The position numbers were made by a program, and so were the translations under genes. Positions 9,856 to 18,108 of a stretch of 64,000 nt of DNA are shown one piece after another (position 1 is the first letter of the stretch; each line of letters begins with the position of its first letter). Source of the DNA: Kofleriaceae bacterium (GTDB lineage: Bacteria > Myxococcota_A > Polyangia > Haliangiales > Haliangiaceae); contig JACKDR010000014.1 in the NCBI GenBank assembly GCA_020633495.1, forward strand, positions 62,001-126,000. Direction: 5' to 3'. A model generated the notes under the pieces. That model did no database searches and had not been told where the DNA came from. It saw nothing but the letters and a program-made list of their open reading frames with translations.

Positions 9856-10503
9856 ATGTCGGAGGATTCCGACGACCTCGCAAAGGCTCGGCAGGGAGAT
9901 CGCGACGCGTTCGGCGCGCTGGTGCGCCGCTACCAGCGCCGCGTCTACGCCACCGCGCTGCACATCCTGGGCAGCCACGGTGACGCCGACGACGTCACCC
10001 AGGAGACCTTCGTCCGGGCCTACCGCGCGATCGGCCAGTTCGACGGCCGCGCCGACTTCTTCACCTGGCTGTACCGGATCACGGTCAACACCTCGCTCAA
10101 CCACGTCCGCTCCGGCAAGCGGGTCGCGGCCCTGGCCGAGGCCGGCGCCACCGAGGCCGACCACGCCGGCGGCCGGCCCGAGGCCCTGGGTGCGCCGCAG
10201 CACACCCCGCTGGAGTGGCTGACCATGACCGAGGACGTCCGCCGGGTCCTCGAGACCGTGGCGGGCCTGTCCGAGACCCTGCGGATCACGCTGATCCTGG
10301 CGACCGTCGAGCAGCTCCCCTACAAGCAGATCGCCGAGATCCTCGAAGTTCCCGAGGGAACGGTCGCCTGGCGGGTCAACGAGGCCCGCCGCCTGCTCCG
10401 GGAACGACTCGGCGTGTCGAGCCGCCCAAGTGAACGCGACGCCAAAGCGTCTCCTGATCAACCCTCGCCCCAGGCTGGCCGCGCCACCCCCGCAAAATCT
10501 TGA
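9856..10503 (+). CDS. ECF-type RNA polymerase sigma factor
   Basis: This is a sigma-70 family extracytoplasmic-function sigma factor of 215 residues. Region 2 (about residues 18-85) has VRRYQRRVYATALHILG, DADDVTQETFVRAYRAI and the FFTWLYRITVNTSLNHVR promoter-melting segment. Region 4 (about 135-190) has TLILATVEQLPYKQIAEIL and GTVAWRVNEARRLLRERL, a helix-turn-helix. An alternative GTG start lies nine bases upstream. The next gene encodes a single-span protein that could act as its anti-sigma factor, a common arrangement, though no zinc-finger anti-sigma motif is visible there. The tail after region 4 is polar and short. Confidence 0.9.
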   Translation: MSEDSDDLAKARQGDRDAFGALVRRYQRRVYATALHILGSHGDADDVTQETFVRAYRAIGQFDGRADFFTWLYRITVNTSLNHVRSGKRVAALAEAGATEADHAGGRPEALGAPQHTPLEWLTMTEDVRRVLETVAGLSETLRITLILATVEQLPYKQIAEILEVPEGTVAWRVNEARRLLRERLGVSSRPSERDAKASPDQPSPQAGRATPAKS

Positions 10504-10598
10504 TCGACGGTTCCGTGGGTGTGGTATCGCCTACGGACGTCTCCTACCAGGGAGACGGGGGGAGCACGCGGGACAACCACACCTCGAACGCAGCACCA

Positions 10599-11987
10599 AT
10601 GGATGAGCTCGACGACATCGTCAGAAGAGCGATGACGACCCTGGAGGGCACGACGCCCCGCGGGTACTTCGACGAGCTCCCCGCGCGGATCGAGGCTCGC
10701 CTGGAGGGCAGCAGCATGCAGTCGGACGCAGAGCGCAACGTCTCCGGAACCGAGGCCGCCATGGGGCCGCCGCCGTCGACCATCGGCGGCATCGAAGAGC
10801 ACGACGAGAACTCGGGGCTGCACGACATCAAGGAGCTGGCGAGCACCGCCAAGCGCCGGATCTCGCGCCGCATCACCACCCAGAGCGACGTCGAGGAGTC
10901 GTTGCTGTCGGCGTCGTCGAGCGGGCTGCACGCGGTCGCGCTGCCGGATCCCGCCAAGATGATCGCGCTGCCCACGATCGAGGAGGCCCGCGCGCTGTCC
11001 CGCAGCGGGCACGTCACCGCCACCGCCGCCGCGTCGTCGGCGGCGGTCGCCGCCGAGGCGCCGGCCGCCGGCCGCCGCGTCCCGGCGTGGGCGTGGATGG
11101 GCGGTGGCCTGACCGCCGCCGCCGCCGCGGTCGCCCTGTTCGTCACCCTCGGTGGCGGCAAGACCGCGTCGGCGCCGAGCAAGGGCGCGGCCGCCCCGGC
11201 GGTCGCCGCCGCCGACCCCGCCACCGCCGCCGGCAGCGGCGCGAGCGGCGCCGCCTCCGCGACCACCACTGCGGACCGCGCGGTCGCTGCGCCCGCCGCG
11301 GTCCCCGAGGTCCAGTCGATGACGGTCGACGTCGCCGAGCCCGGCGCCATCGGCGACGAGGCCGCCGCCGCGGGCAGCGCCGCCGACGGCGACGCCCCCG
11401 CCGCGGCCGAGCCCCCGGCCGACAAGTCCGCCGCGCACGCGGGCAAGGGCGGCGGCAAGGACGCCGCCAGGGACGCCGAGGCCAAGCGCTCGGCCAAGGA
11501 CGCCCGGACCGAGTCGAAGGCCGACACCAAGTCGCCCAAGGACAAGACCTCCGACAGCAGCGGCGCCGGCACCAGCAAGAGCGGTGCGGGCGGCGCCACC
11601 GCGTCGGGTGGCGGCGCGACCAAGACCGACGACAAGCCCAAGGACGACCTCGATCGCTCGATCGAGGACCTGCTCAACAGCCCGGTCGAGAAGAAGAAGG
11701 TCGACAAGCCCGACAAGACCGAGCTGACGTCCCACGAGCTGCGCGCCGGCCTCGCCGACGCCGCCGGCGCCGCCAAGGCTTGCTACGGCAAGTACGGCAT
11801 CGCCGGCACGGTCAAGGTCAAGCTCACGATCGATCCCAGCGGCAAGGTGTCCAAGGCCGCGGCCACCGGCGACTTCGCCGGCACGCCCAGCGGCACGTGC
11901 GTTGCGGCGGCGCTCAAGCAGGCGTCGTTCCCGGCGTGGAGCGGGGCGCCGATGAGCACGACGTACGCGGTGCTGCTGGCCGAGTAG
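10599..11987 (+). CDS. Single-span membrane protein with AgmX/TonB-like C-terminal domain, possible anti-sigma partner
   Basis: The 462-residue protein has an N-terminal cytosolic part beginning MDELDDIVRRAM, then one membrane helix near residues 165-185 (AWMGGGLTAAAAAVALFVTL). A long Ala/Lys/Asp-rich linker with many KD and KS pairs follows. The folded C-terminal domain (about 375-462) contains CYGKYGIAGTVKVKL, GKVSKAAATGDF and CVAAALKQASFPAW, which resembles the AgmX/PglI and TonB C-terminal family seen in myxobacteria. The N-terminus resembles the short cytosolic segments of anti-sigma factors, and the gene follows an ECF sigma gene. A role as a trans-envelope regulator is inference. The ATG at 10599 is preferred; upstream in-frame starts exist to 10500. 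Confidence 0.7.
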   Translation: MDELDDIVRRAMTTLEGTTPRGYFDELPARIEARLEGSSMQSDAERNVSGTEAAMGPPPSTIGGIEEHDENSGLHDIKELASTAKRRISRRITTQSDVEESLLSASSSGLHAVALPDPAKMIALPTIEEARALSRSGHVTATAAASSAAVAAEAPAAGRRVPAWAWMGGGLTAAAAAVALFVTLGGGKTASAPSKGAAAPAVAAADPATAAGSGASGAASATTTADRAVAAPAAVPEVQSMTVDVAEPGAIGDEAAAAGSAADGDAPAAAEPPADKSAAHAGKGGGKDAARDAEAKRSAKDARTESKADTKSPKDKTSDSSGAGTSKSGAGGATASGGGATKTDDKPKDDLDRSIEDLLNSPVEKKKVDKPDKTELTSHELRAGLADAAGAAKACYGKYGIAGTVKVKLTIDPSGKVSKAAATGDFAGTPSGTCVAAALKQASFPAWSGAPMSTTYAVLLAE

Positions 11988-12131
11988 GCCGCCGCCGTCG
12001 CGTCGCCACCGGCCTGCGCCTGCGCCGCCCGGGGCCGGCGCCGAGCCGGCCTCGGCCGGCCGCGCCGTGACCGCGCGTCGCTGGCGAAGGGGGCCACCGC
12101 CGGGGCCGGGTGTGCTAACACCCGGCCTCCC

Positions 12132-13214
12132 ATGAAGGCGACCACCGGCCACTTCTTCGAGGACTTCTCGATCGGCATGCGCCTGCAGCACGCCGTGCCG
12201 CGCACCGTGCACGGCGGCGACCTGGCGCTGTACATCTCGCTCACCGGCGACCGCCGCCCGGTGTCGTCGTCGACCGAGCTGGCGCGCAGCCTCGGCTACG
12301 CCCGCGAGGTCGCGCACGACCTGCTGGCGTTCCACCTGGTGTTCGGCAAGACCGTCAGCGACGTCTCGCTCAACGCGGTCGCCAACCTCGGCTACGCCAA
12401 CGTCCGCTTCAGCCGCCCGGTGTACCCCGGCGACACGCTGCTGGCCGAGACCGAGGTCATCGGCTTGCGCGAGCTGTCCAACGGCAAGGCCGGCGTGGTC
12501 TACGTGACCAGCCGGGGCTTCAACCAGAAGGGCCAGGAGGTGCTGTCGTTCCACCGCTGGGTCATGGTCAACAAGCGTGACCCGTCGGTGAAGAGCGGCA
12601 TCGATCAGGTCCCCGAGCTGCCCGCCGAGGTCGCGCCCGAGGACCTGCCGGTCCCCGAGTGCCTCAACCTGTCGCGGTTCGAGCAGCTGTCGTGGGCGAC
12701 CGGCGGTCGCCACCGCTGGGACGACTACGACGTCGGCGAGCGCATCCACCACCACGCCGGCATGACGATCGAGGAGGCCGACCACGTCCAGGCCACCCGC
12801 CTGTACCAGAACCTGGCCAAGGTCCACTTCGACGCCCACGCCATGAAGGCGTCGCGGTTCGGCAAGCGGCTGATCTACGGCGGCCACGTCATCAGCGTCG
12901 CGCACGCGCTGTCGTACAACGGCCTCGAGAACCTGCTCGGCATGGCGGCGTGGAACAGCGGCAGCCACGCCAACCCGACCTTCGCCGGCGACACGATCTA
13001 CGCGTGGACCGACGTCCTGGCCAAGGCCGAGGTGCCCGGCCACCGCGATCTCGGCGCCCTGCGCCTGCGGCTGGTCGCGGTCAAGGACGTCGACCCCACC
13101 GTCGAGGAGGTGCCGCTCGAGGCGCCCGCCGAGGACGGCAAGAAGGCCGGCTTCGATCCGCGCGTGGTCCTGGTCCTCGACTACTGGGGCCTGATGCCGC
13201 GGCGGCGCGCGTAG
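12132..13214 (+). CDS. Double-hotdog MaoC-family hydratase, mesaconyl-CoA hydratase-like
   Basis: This 360-residue protein has two consecutive hotdog (MaoC) halves. The N-terminal half (about 5-165) opens with FFEDFSIGMRLQHAVPRTV and contains GDLALYISLTGDRRPVSSST. The C-terminal half (about 185-355) contains the hydratase-like stretch DADHVQATRLYQNLAKVHFD followed by GKRLIYGGHVISVAHAL. Length and both halves fit the mesaconyl-CoA hydratase / beta-methylmalyl-CoA dehydratase group, which adds or removes water on C4-C5 acyl-CoA. Other genes of the 3-hydroxypropionate or ethylmalonyl-CoA routes are not nearby, so the substrate is uncertain. It stands alone and its end overlaps the convergent YscJ-like gene by 34 bases. 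Confidence 0.85.
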   Translation: MKATTGHFFEDFSIGMRLQHAVPRTVHGGDLALYISLTGDRRPVSSSTELARSLGYAREVAHDLLAFHLVFGKTVSDVSLNAVANLGYANVRFSRPVYPGDTLLAETEVIGLRELSNGKAGVVYVTSRGFNQKGQEVLSFHRWVMVNKRDPSVKSGIDQVPELPAEVAPEDLPVPECLNLSRFEQLSWATGGRHRWDDYDVGERIHHHAGMTIEEADHVQATRLYQNLAKVHFDAHAMKASRFGKRLIYGGHVISVAHALSYNGLENLLGMAAWNSGSHANPTFAGDTIYAWTDVLAKAEVPGHRDLGALRLRLVAVKDVDPTVEEVPLEAPAEDGKKAGFDPRVVLVLDYWGLMPRRRA

Positions 13215-13740
13215 AGCAGCGTCGCGATCCAGGTGGCGAGCGCCGCGATCACCACGAGCGCCGCGGCCAGGGTCGCGAGCAGGGCGGGGCGCGATCCGGC
13301 GGTGACCCGGAACGGGCCGACCCGGGCCAGCGCGGCCGCCGCCGGCGGCGCCGCGGCGGCCACCGCGACGGCGTCCGCGCGCAGGCCGGGCACGGTCGCG
13401 ACCACGGCGGCGCGGGCGGCGTCGGCGGCGCGGTCGGCGTCGCCGCCGGGCGCCAGGCGCAGCACGACCGAGGCGCGCGGCGTGTCGGCGGCGCCGGCCG
13501 GCGCCAGCGGATCGACGAACGGGGTGTGGACGACGACGCTGGCGCGCTCGACGCCGGGCAGCGCGGCGAGGTGGCGGCCGAGCTCGTCGCCGAGGCGGGC
13601 GTCGGCGCGGGCGTGGACGTCGGCGGGCGGGGCGAGGGCGTCGGCGCGGCACGCCGCCAGCGGCGCGGCGACGGCGAGCGCGACGGCGAGCGCGACCGGG
13701 ATCGCGGGCCGGGGGCTGCCTGCTTCGTCGCGCCGTGCAC
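13181..13740 (-). CDS. YscJ/FliF-like secretory lipoprotein, apparent frameshift near the start
   Basis: Read from a GTG at 13740 the protein begins VHGATKQAAP. After a one-base shift at the G5 run 13711-13715 it continues RPAIPVALAVALAVAAPLAAC, a lipoprotein signal ending in an LAAC lipobox. Then comes a region like the ring-building fold of YscJ/SctJ and FliF (LGDELGRHLAALPGVERASV, SVVLRLAPGG), and a C-terminal helix near the end (LLATLAAALVVIAALATWI). No start codon exists in the main frame upstream of 13465, which is why a shift is proposed. A TACGTT element sits six bases before the GTG, which supports that start. No other secretion genes are nearby; its partner apparatus is unknown. Confidence 0.6.
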
Positions 13741-13746
13741 GGCTCG

Positions 13747-13752
13747 AACGTA
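13747..13752 (-). promoter_or_regulatory. Candidate -10 element for the YscJ-like gene
   Basis: On the minus strand this reads TACGTT, followed by exactly six bases and the GTG start at 13740. It is back-to-back with TACAGT for the divergent MutH-like gene, six bases away. Confidence 0.4.
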
Positions 13753-13758
13753 CTCCGC

Positions 13759-13764
13759 TACAGT
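13759..13764 (+). promoter_or_regulatory. Candidate -10 element for the MutH-family gene
   Basis: TACAGT is followed by six bases and then the GTG start at 13771, which is the leaderless spacing seen elsewhere in this window. Confidence 0.4.
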
Positions 13765-13770
13765 GCCGAG

Positions 13771-14789
13771 GTGAACGCGGTCTGCCGCTTCGTCCGCCAC
13801 CTGCCGCGCGCCGCGCTGCTGCGGCTGGCCGTGCGCCAGCCCTGGCGCTTCGACGCCGACGCCGCCGGGGCCGCCGGCGAGGTCGACGGCGCGGCCGAGG
13901 CGGCGCGGCAGCGCGCCGCGCACGACGCGACCACCGGCGAGCTGGCGACCGCGGTCGGCGCGCGTCACGGCGACGACCTGGTGACGCTGCTCAACCTGCT
14001 GGGCGACGCCGAGCTGCGCGCGATCGCGACCGCCGAGCGGGTGACCGCCGCGGCCGCGGGCGAGGCGCGGCCGCGCCCGCCGGCGACGTCGGCGGCCTGC
14101 GCGAGGCCCTGTGGACCCACGGCGCCCGCCTCGAGGCCGGCGGCGACGCCGCGCTGATCGGCACGGCGCTGCAGCCGCGGCCGATGCTGCTGGCCGGCCG
14201 CCTGGTCCACCTGGCGCCGCCGCGCGCGGCCCGTACCTGGCGGCGCCGTGCCTGCCGCGGCCGGTGCCGCCGCCGGCGCCGCCGGCGCCGCCCGCCGACG
14301 AGCCCGGATAGCCTCGACGACCTGCTCGCCGCCGCCGACCGCGCGCTCGGCGTGCGCCTGGGCGCGCGCGGCCGCGACAAGGGCGCGTGGGGGGCCCGCG
14401 CCGCCCACCTGCTCGGCGTCGTCGAGCGCGGCGCCGACGAGCCCGACTGGCGCGGCGACGTCGAGATCAAGACCGTGCCGGTGGCGCGCGATCGCCGCGG
14501 CCGCTGGCGGGTCACCGAGGATCCGGCGGTCGCGATGCGCGACGCCGCGCCGCTGGCCAAGCTGCAGCGGGTGCTGTGGCTGGTCCGGACCCCGCTGCCC
14601 GGCGGCGACGCCACGCTGGTGTCGTGGTACCTGCTGGGCTGGGACGCCGAGGTGGCGCGCCTGGTCGGTCGCTACCTGCACACCCGCCCCAAGGGCGGCG
14701 CCGGCAGCACCGCCCGCGGCTGGTACCTGCACCGCCGCTTCTTCGCCGAGGCGGGCCTGCTCGCCACGCTCAACGGAGGGACCGCGTGA
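13771..14789 (+). CDS. MutH/Sau3AI-family endonuclease-like protein with N-terminal extension, multiple apparent frameshifts
   Basis: The C-terminal part (14310-14789) matches the MutH fold. RDKGAWGARAAHLLGV is followed by DWRGDVEIKTVPVARD, where the Asp, Glu and Lys correspond to the metal-binding DE-K residues, then KLQRVLWLVRTPLPGGD and RYLHTRPKGGAG. Upstream, coding signal moves from one frame (to about 14080) to another (about 14085-14225, LREALWTHGARLEAGGDAAL) to a third Pro-rich stretch (to about 14300) and back. The pieces read as one protein of about 340 residues with a new N-terminal domain, so I treat it as a single gene with three indels. There is no mutS or mutL here. Function could be nicking in repair or a restriction-like role. 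Confidence 0.65.
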
Positions 14790-15955
14790 TCGTCGATCGC
14801 CTGCGCGTCGTGGGCTCGCCGCTCACCAACAAGGTCATGGCCGGGGAGCTGTCGCGGCTGGCGGTGCGCGCGCTGGGGCGGCGGCCGCCCGAGCCGCGCA
14901 AGGCCGGCACCGGCACGCTGGTCTATCCGTTCGATCCGGGGCTGGCGATGGTGGCGTGCAGCTACCTGCGCACCGCGACCCGCGCGGTCTGGGATCTCTA
15001 CGCGTCGAGCGCGACCCGGCTCGAGCCGCTGTACGACGACCTCGTCGCCGACGTCGCCGCCGACGCGCGGTGCTGGCTGCGCGACGGCGACGCCATCTCG
15101 GTCGCGACCGGCAACGTCGCCGAGTTCGCCGCCGGCGAGCGCCAGGTCGTGGGCACGGTCAAGAACGCGATCCTCGACGGCGCCGCCCGCCGCGGCCTGC
15201 GCGTCACCGTCGATCCCGACCGCCCCGACGTCCACGTCGTCGCCCGCCTCGACGACGACGGCAGCATGGTGGTCGGCGCCGACCTCGGCGGCGGCTCGCT
15301 GTCGCAGCGCGGCTGGCGCCGCGCCGCCGGCGCCGCGCCGCTGCGCGAGCACGTCGCCGCGGTGCTGGTCATGCTGGGCCGGTTCGATCCGCGCCGCGAC
15401 GTCCTGCTCGATCCGATGTGTGGCTCGGGGACGATCGCGATCGAGGCGGCGCTGATGGCGCGCGGCGCGCCGCGCCTGCCGCACGGCTTGCCGCCGGGGC
15501 TCGACCTCGAGCCGCTGGCCGACACCCGCCGCGACGACTACCTGTTCGGCGACGCCGACCCGCTGATCATCGGCGCCGATCGCGACCTCGACGCGCTGAT
15601 CGCGGCCAAGGACAACGCCGCGCGCGCCGCGATGACCGGCCACGTCGTGTGGCAACGCGGCGACGTGACGCAGCTCGACCCCGACGACATCGCGGCGCTG
15701 GCCGCGGATCGCGGCAAGACCGCGGACCACGGGCTGATCCTGTCCAACCCGCCGTACGGCGAGCGCCTCGACGACGCCGACCTGCGGCTGTTCTACGGGG
15801 CCCTCGGAGATGTCTGCCACGGATTCCGCGGCTGGCGAGGCGGGTTCCTCGTCGTCAACGAGGAGTTCGAGCGCGCGTTCGGCGGCCGGCCCACGATCAA
15901 GAAGCCCCTGTCCAACGGCAACCTTCGTGGTTACTTCTTCGGGTATGAGTTTTGA
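14786..15955 (+). CDS. THUMP-domain RNA guanine-N2 methyltransferase, RlmL-like
   Basis: The 389-residue protein has an N-terminal THUMP RNA-binding region (about 60-170), then the link GGGSLSQRGWRRAAGAAPL typical of the UPF0020/RlmL group. A Rossmann methyltransferase domain follows with the SAM motif DPMCGSGTIAIEAALMA and the catalytic motif LSNPPYGERL. These enzymes make m2G in 23S rRNA or tRNA. The GTG start at 14786 overlaps the MutH-like stop and has GGAGGG at 14775-14780. The end overlaps the amrS start by 11 bases. It lacks the second methyltransferase half of the E. coli RlmKL fusion. Confidence 0.88.
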   Translation: MIVDRLRVVGSPLTNKVMAGELSRLAVRALGRRPPEPRKAGTGTLVYPFDPGLAMVACSYLRTATRAVWDLYASSATRLEPLYDDLVADVAADARCWLRDGDAISVATGNVAEFAAGERQVVGTVKNAILDGAARRGLRVTVDPDRPDVHVVARLDDDGSMVVGADLGGGSLSQRGWRRAAGAAPLREHVAAVLVMLGRFDPRRDVLLDPMCGSGTIAIEAALMARGAPRLPHGLPPGLDLEPLADTRRDDYLFGDADPLIIGADRDLDALIAAKDNAARAAMTGHVVWQRGDVTQLDPDDIAALAADRGKTADHGLILSNPPYGERLDDADLRLFYGALGDVCHGFRGWRGGFLVVNEEFERAFGGRPTIKKPLSNGNLRGYFFGYEF

Positions 15956-17084
15956 AGGGAGAGCAGGAGACGAGCGCGCGCCGAAGGAGACCACCCTCGA
16001 CGGCCTCGATCCATCGGAGCTCCATCCGGCGCGGTTCTGGTCCCCGGCGCCCGAGCAGGGCGCGGGCAAGATCCGCTGCGAGCTGTGTCCGCGGGCCTGC
16101 GTGGTCGGCCCCAACCAGCGCGCGTTCTGCTTCGTGCGCGCCAACCACGACGGCCAGATGGTGCTCACGACGTGGGGCCGGTCGAGCGGGTTCTGCGTCG
16201 ATCCCATCGAGAAGAAGCCGCTCAACCACTTCCACCCGGGCAGCTCGGTGCTGTCGTTCGGCACCGCCGGCTGCAACCTCGGCTGCAAGTTCTGCCAGAA
16301 CTGGGACATCTCCAAGGCCCGGCAGTTCGACAAGCTGGCCGATCAGGCGACCCCCGAGGGCATCGCCGACGCCGCGGTCCGCCTCGACGCCCGCAGCATC
16401 GCGTTCACGTACAACGACCCGGTGATCTTCGCCGAGTGGGCGCTCGACGTCGCGGCGGCGTGCCGCGCCCGCGGCGTCGCCACCGTCGCGGTCACCGCCG
16501 GCTACATCACCGACGCCGCGCGCCCCGAGTTCTACGCCGGCATGGACGCCGCCAACGTCGACCTCAAGGCCTTCACCGAGGCCTTCTATCACAAGCTGTG
16601 CCTCGCCGAGCTGGCGCCGGTGCTCGACACCCTGCGCTGGCTGCGCCACGAGACCGACGTCTGGTTCGAGGTCACGACGCTGCTCATCCCCGGCCACAAC
16701 GACTCGCCCGCCGAGATCGACGCGCTGGTCGGCTGGTTCGCCGACAACCTCGGGCCCGAGGTGCCGCTGCACTTCACCGCGTTCCACGCCGACTACCGGA
16801 TGACCGACATCCCGGGCACGCCGGCGGCGACGCTGGCGCGGGCGCGGCGCCAGGCCCTGGCCGCCGGCCTCGAGCACGTCTACACCGGCAACGTCCACGA
16901 CCCCGCCGGCCAGAGCACCTACTGCGCCGGCTGCGGCGCGCTGCTGATCGCGCGCGACGGCTACACCCTGGGCGCGTACCGCATCAAGGACGGCGCCTGC
17001 CCGGACTGCGGCAAGCGGGTCGCGGGGCGCTTCGACACCCACGCCGGCACCTGGGGGTCGCGGCGCCTGCGCGTCGTGATGTGA
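15945..17084 (+). CDS. amrS: AmrS, AmmeMemoRadiSam-system radical SAM protein
   Basis: This is a radical SAM enzyme of 379 residues. The cluster-binding motif GCNLGCKFCQNW gives Cys110, Cys114 and Cys117. An N-terminal Cys-rich segment (CELCPRACVVGPNQRAFC) and a C-terminal pair of zinc-ribbon-like motifs (CAGCG and CPDCG) are both typical of AmrS, a relative of pyruvate formate-lyase activating enzymes. The usual partners AmrA and AmrB (MEMO-like) are not next to it. The substrate of the family is not established. It starts inside the last codons of the methyltransferase gene, so the two are probably co-transcribed. It converges on the glycosidase gene. Confidence 0.92.
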   Translation: MSFEGRAGDERAPKETTLDGLDPSELHPARFWSPAPEQGAGKIRCELCPRACVVGPNQRAFCFVRANHDGQMVLTTWGRSSGFCVDPIEKKPLNHFHPGSSVLSFGTAGCNLGCKFCQNWDISKARQFDKLADQATPEGIADAAVRLDARSIAFTYNDPVIFAEWALDVAAACRARGVATVAVTAGYITDAARPEFYAGMDAANVDLKAFTEAFYHKLCLAELAPVLDTLRWLRHETDVWFEVTTLLIPGHNDSPAEIDALVGWFADNLGPEVPLHFTAFHADYRMTDIPGTPAATLARARRQALAAGLEHVYTGNVHDPAGQSTYCAGCGALLIARDGYTLGAYRIKDGACPDCGKRVAGRFDTHAGTWGSRRLRVVM

Positions 17085-17102
17085 CCGCGGGCGGCCGCGG
17101 TC
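17083..17102. terminator. Short bidirectional hairpin between convergent genes
   Basis: GACCGCGG-GCGG-CCGCGGTC forms a perfect eight-base stem with a four-base loop. It starts inside the amrS stop codon and ends inside the stop of the convergent glycosidase gene. There is no T tract, so a role in termination is inferred from position only. Confidence 0.45.
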
Positions 17103-18108
17103 AGTCGGCGTCGCCGCCGCCGAACCAGCCGCGCAGCACGCACTCGGCGGGCTTGCCCCACGGCGCGTAGCCGCGGTCGTCGGCGCCGCCCGGGCCCCAC
17201 TCCCAGACGAACGCGCCGCCCAGCGCGGTGCCGTCCCACGCCGCGGCGAACGCGGCGAACGCGCGGCGCTGCTCCTCGACGTCGACCTTGCCGGCGCGGG
17301 TGTAGTCCCACGGCGCGACCGCGCCGCCGTCGACGCTGGGGTAGCCGACCTCGGTGAGCACCAGCGGGCGCGCGGCGTCGGCGGCGTAGGCGAGCAGGGC
17401 GTCGACGTGATCGCGCCAGCCCCGGGTCAGCGCGGCCTCGGACGCGTCGGCGTCGTCGGTCAGCTCGAAGTAGGCGTTGACGCCGATCCAGTCGAGGCGC
17501 TGCCAGAAGCTGACCTGCTCGTAGTGATCCCAGTTGGCGCTGTAGGTCAGCTCGCCGGTGAACGCCTTCTCGACCCGGGACACCAGGTGGAACCAGCGAT
17601 CGCGCCAGCCCTCGGTCGAGCCCAGCTCGCTGCCCACCGACAGCGCCGCGGCGCCCTCGTCGGCGGCGAGCCGCGCGTAGTGGAGGATGAACTTCTCGTA
17701 GCCGGACCACCACGCGCCGACGTCGGCGGGGCGCAGCGTGCCGCGCCACTGGCCGGCGGCGAGCTCGTCGAGCGTGACGATCGGGAACACCAGCGCGCGC
17801 AGGCCGTGGTCGGCGGCCGCGGCGATCGCGGCGCGGACGACGTCGTCGGGCGCGGTCGCCGAGGTCGGCGCCAGCTCGGTCGAGGTGACGTCGTGCTGAC
17901 CCCACGCCACGACCAGCGCGACGTCGGTGGCGCCCAGCGCGGCGACGTCGGCGATCGCGGCCTCGGCGCGGGCGCGCTGGTCGGCGACGGACGCGCCGCC
18001 CCACAGCGCCACGGCGACGCCCCGGTGAGGCGGCGGCGCGTGCCGGTCACCTCGCGCGCAGCGGCTCGGCGGTCGGGGGCGACGCGCGGCACCCCCGACC
18101 TCGGTCAT
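17101..18108 (-). CDS. GH113-like glycoside hydrolase (TIM barrel)
   Basis: The 335-residue protein looks like a single catalytic TIM barrel. Two candidate catalytic glutamates are visible: Glu161 in LSVGSELGSTEGW (acid/base) and Glu253 in LVLTEVGYPS (nucleophile). The strand motif RLDWIGVNAYFEL lies between them. The pattern fits clan GH-A, most like family GH113 mannan-degrading enzymes. No secretion signal is evident, so it may act in the cytoplasm or the start may be wrong. Its ATG overlaps the stop of the preceding gene (ATGA), which implies coupling to the secreted protein at 18105-18782. Confidence 0.75.
   Translation of the reverse strand: MTEVGGAARRPRPPSRCARGDRHAPPPHRGVAVALWGGASVADQRARAEAAIADVAALGATDVALVVAWGQHDVTSTELAPTSATAPDDVVRAAIAAAADHGLRALVFPIVTLDELAAGQWRGTLRPADVGAWWSGYEKFILHYARLAADEGAAALSVGSELGSTEGWRDRWFHLVSRVEKAFTGELTYSANWDHYEQVSFWQRLDWIGVNAYFELTDDADASEAALTRGWRDHVDALLAYAADAARPLVLTEVGYPSVDGGAVAPWDYTRAGKVDVEEQRRAFAAFAAAWDGTALGGAFVWEWGPGGADDRGYAPWGKPAECVLRGWFGGGDAD

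Noticed and set aside
6583..10461. Minus-strand open frame of about 1290 codons opposite kdpE, kup and sigma
   Set aside because: Antisense shadow; low-complexity, Arg/Gln/Asp-rich, no start context, and the plus strand is clearly coding.
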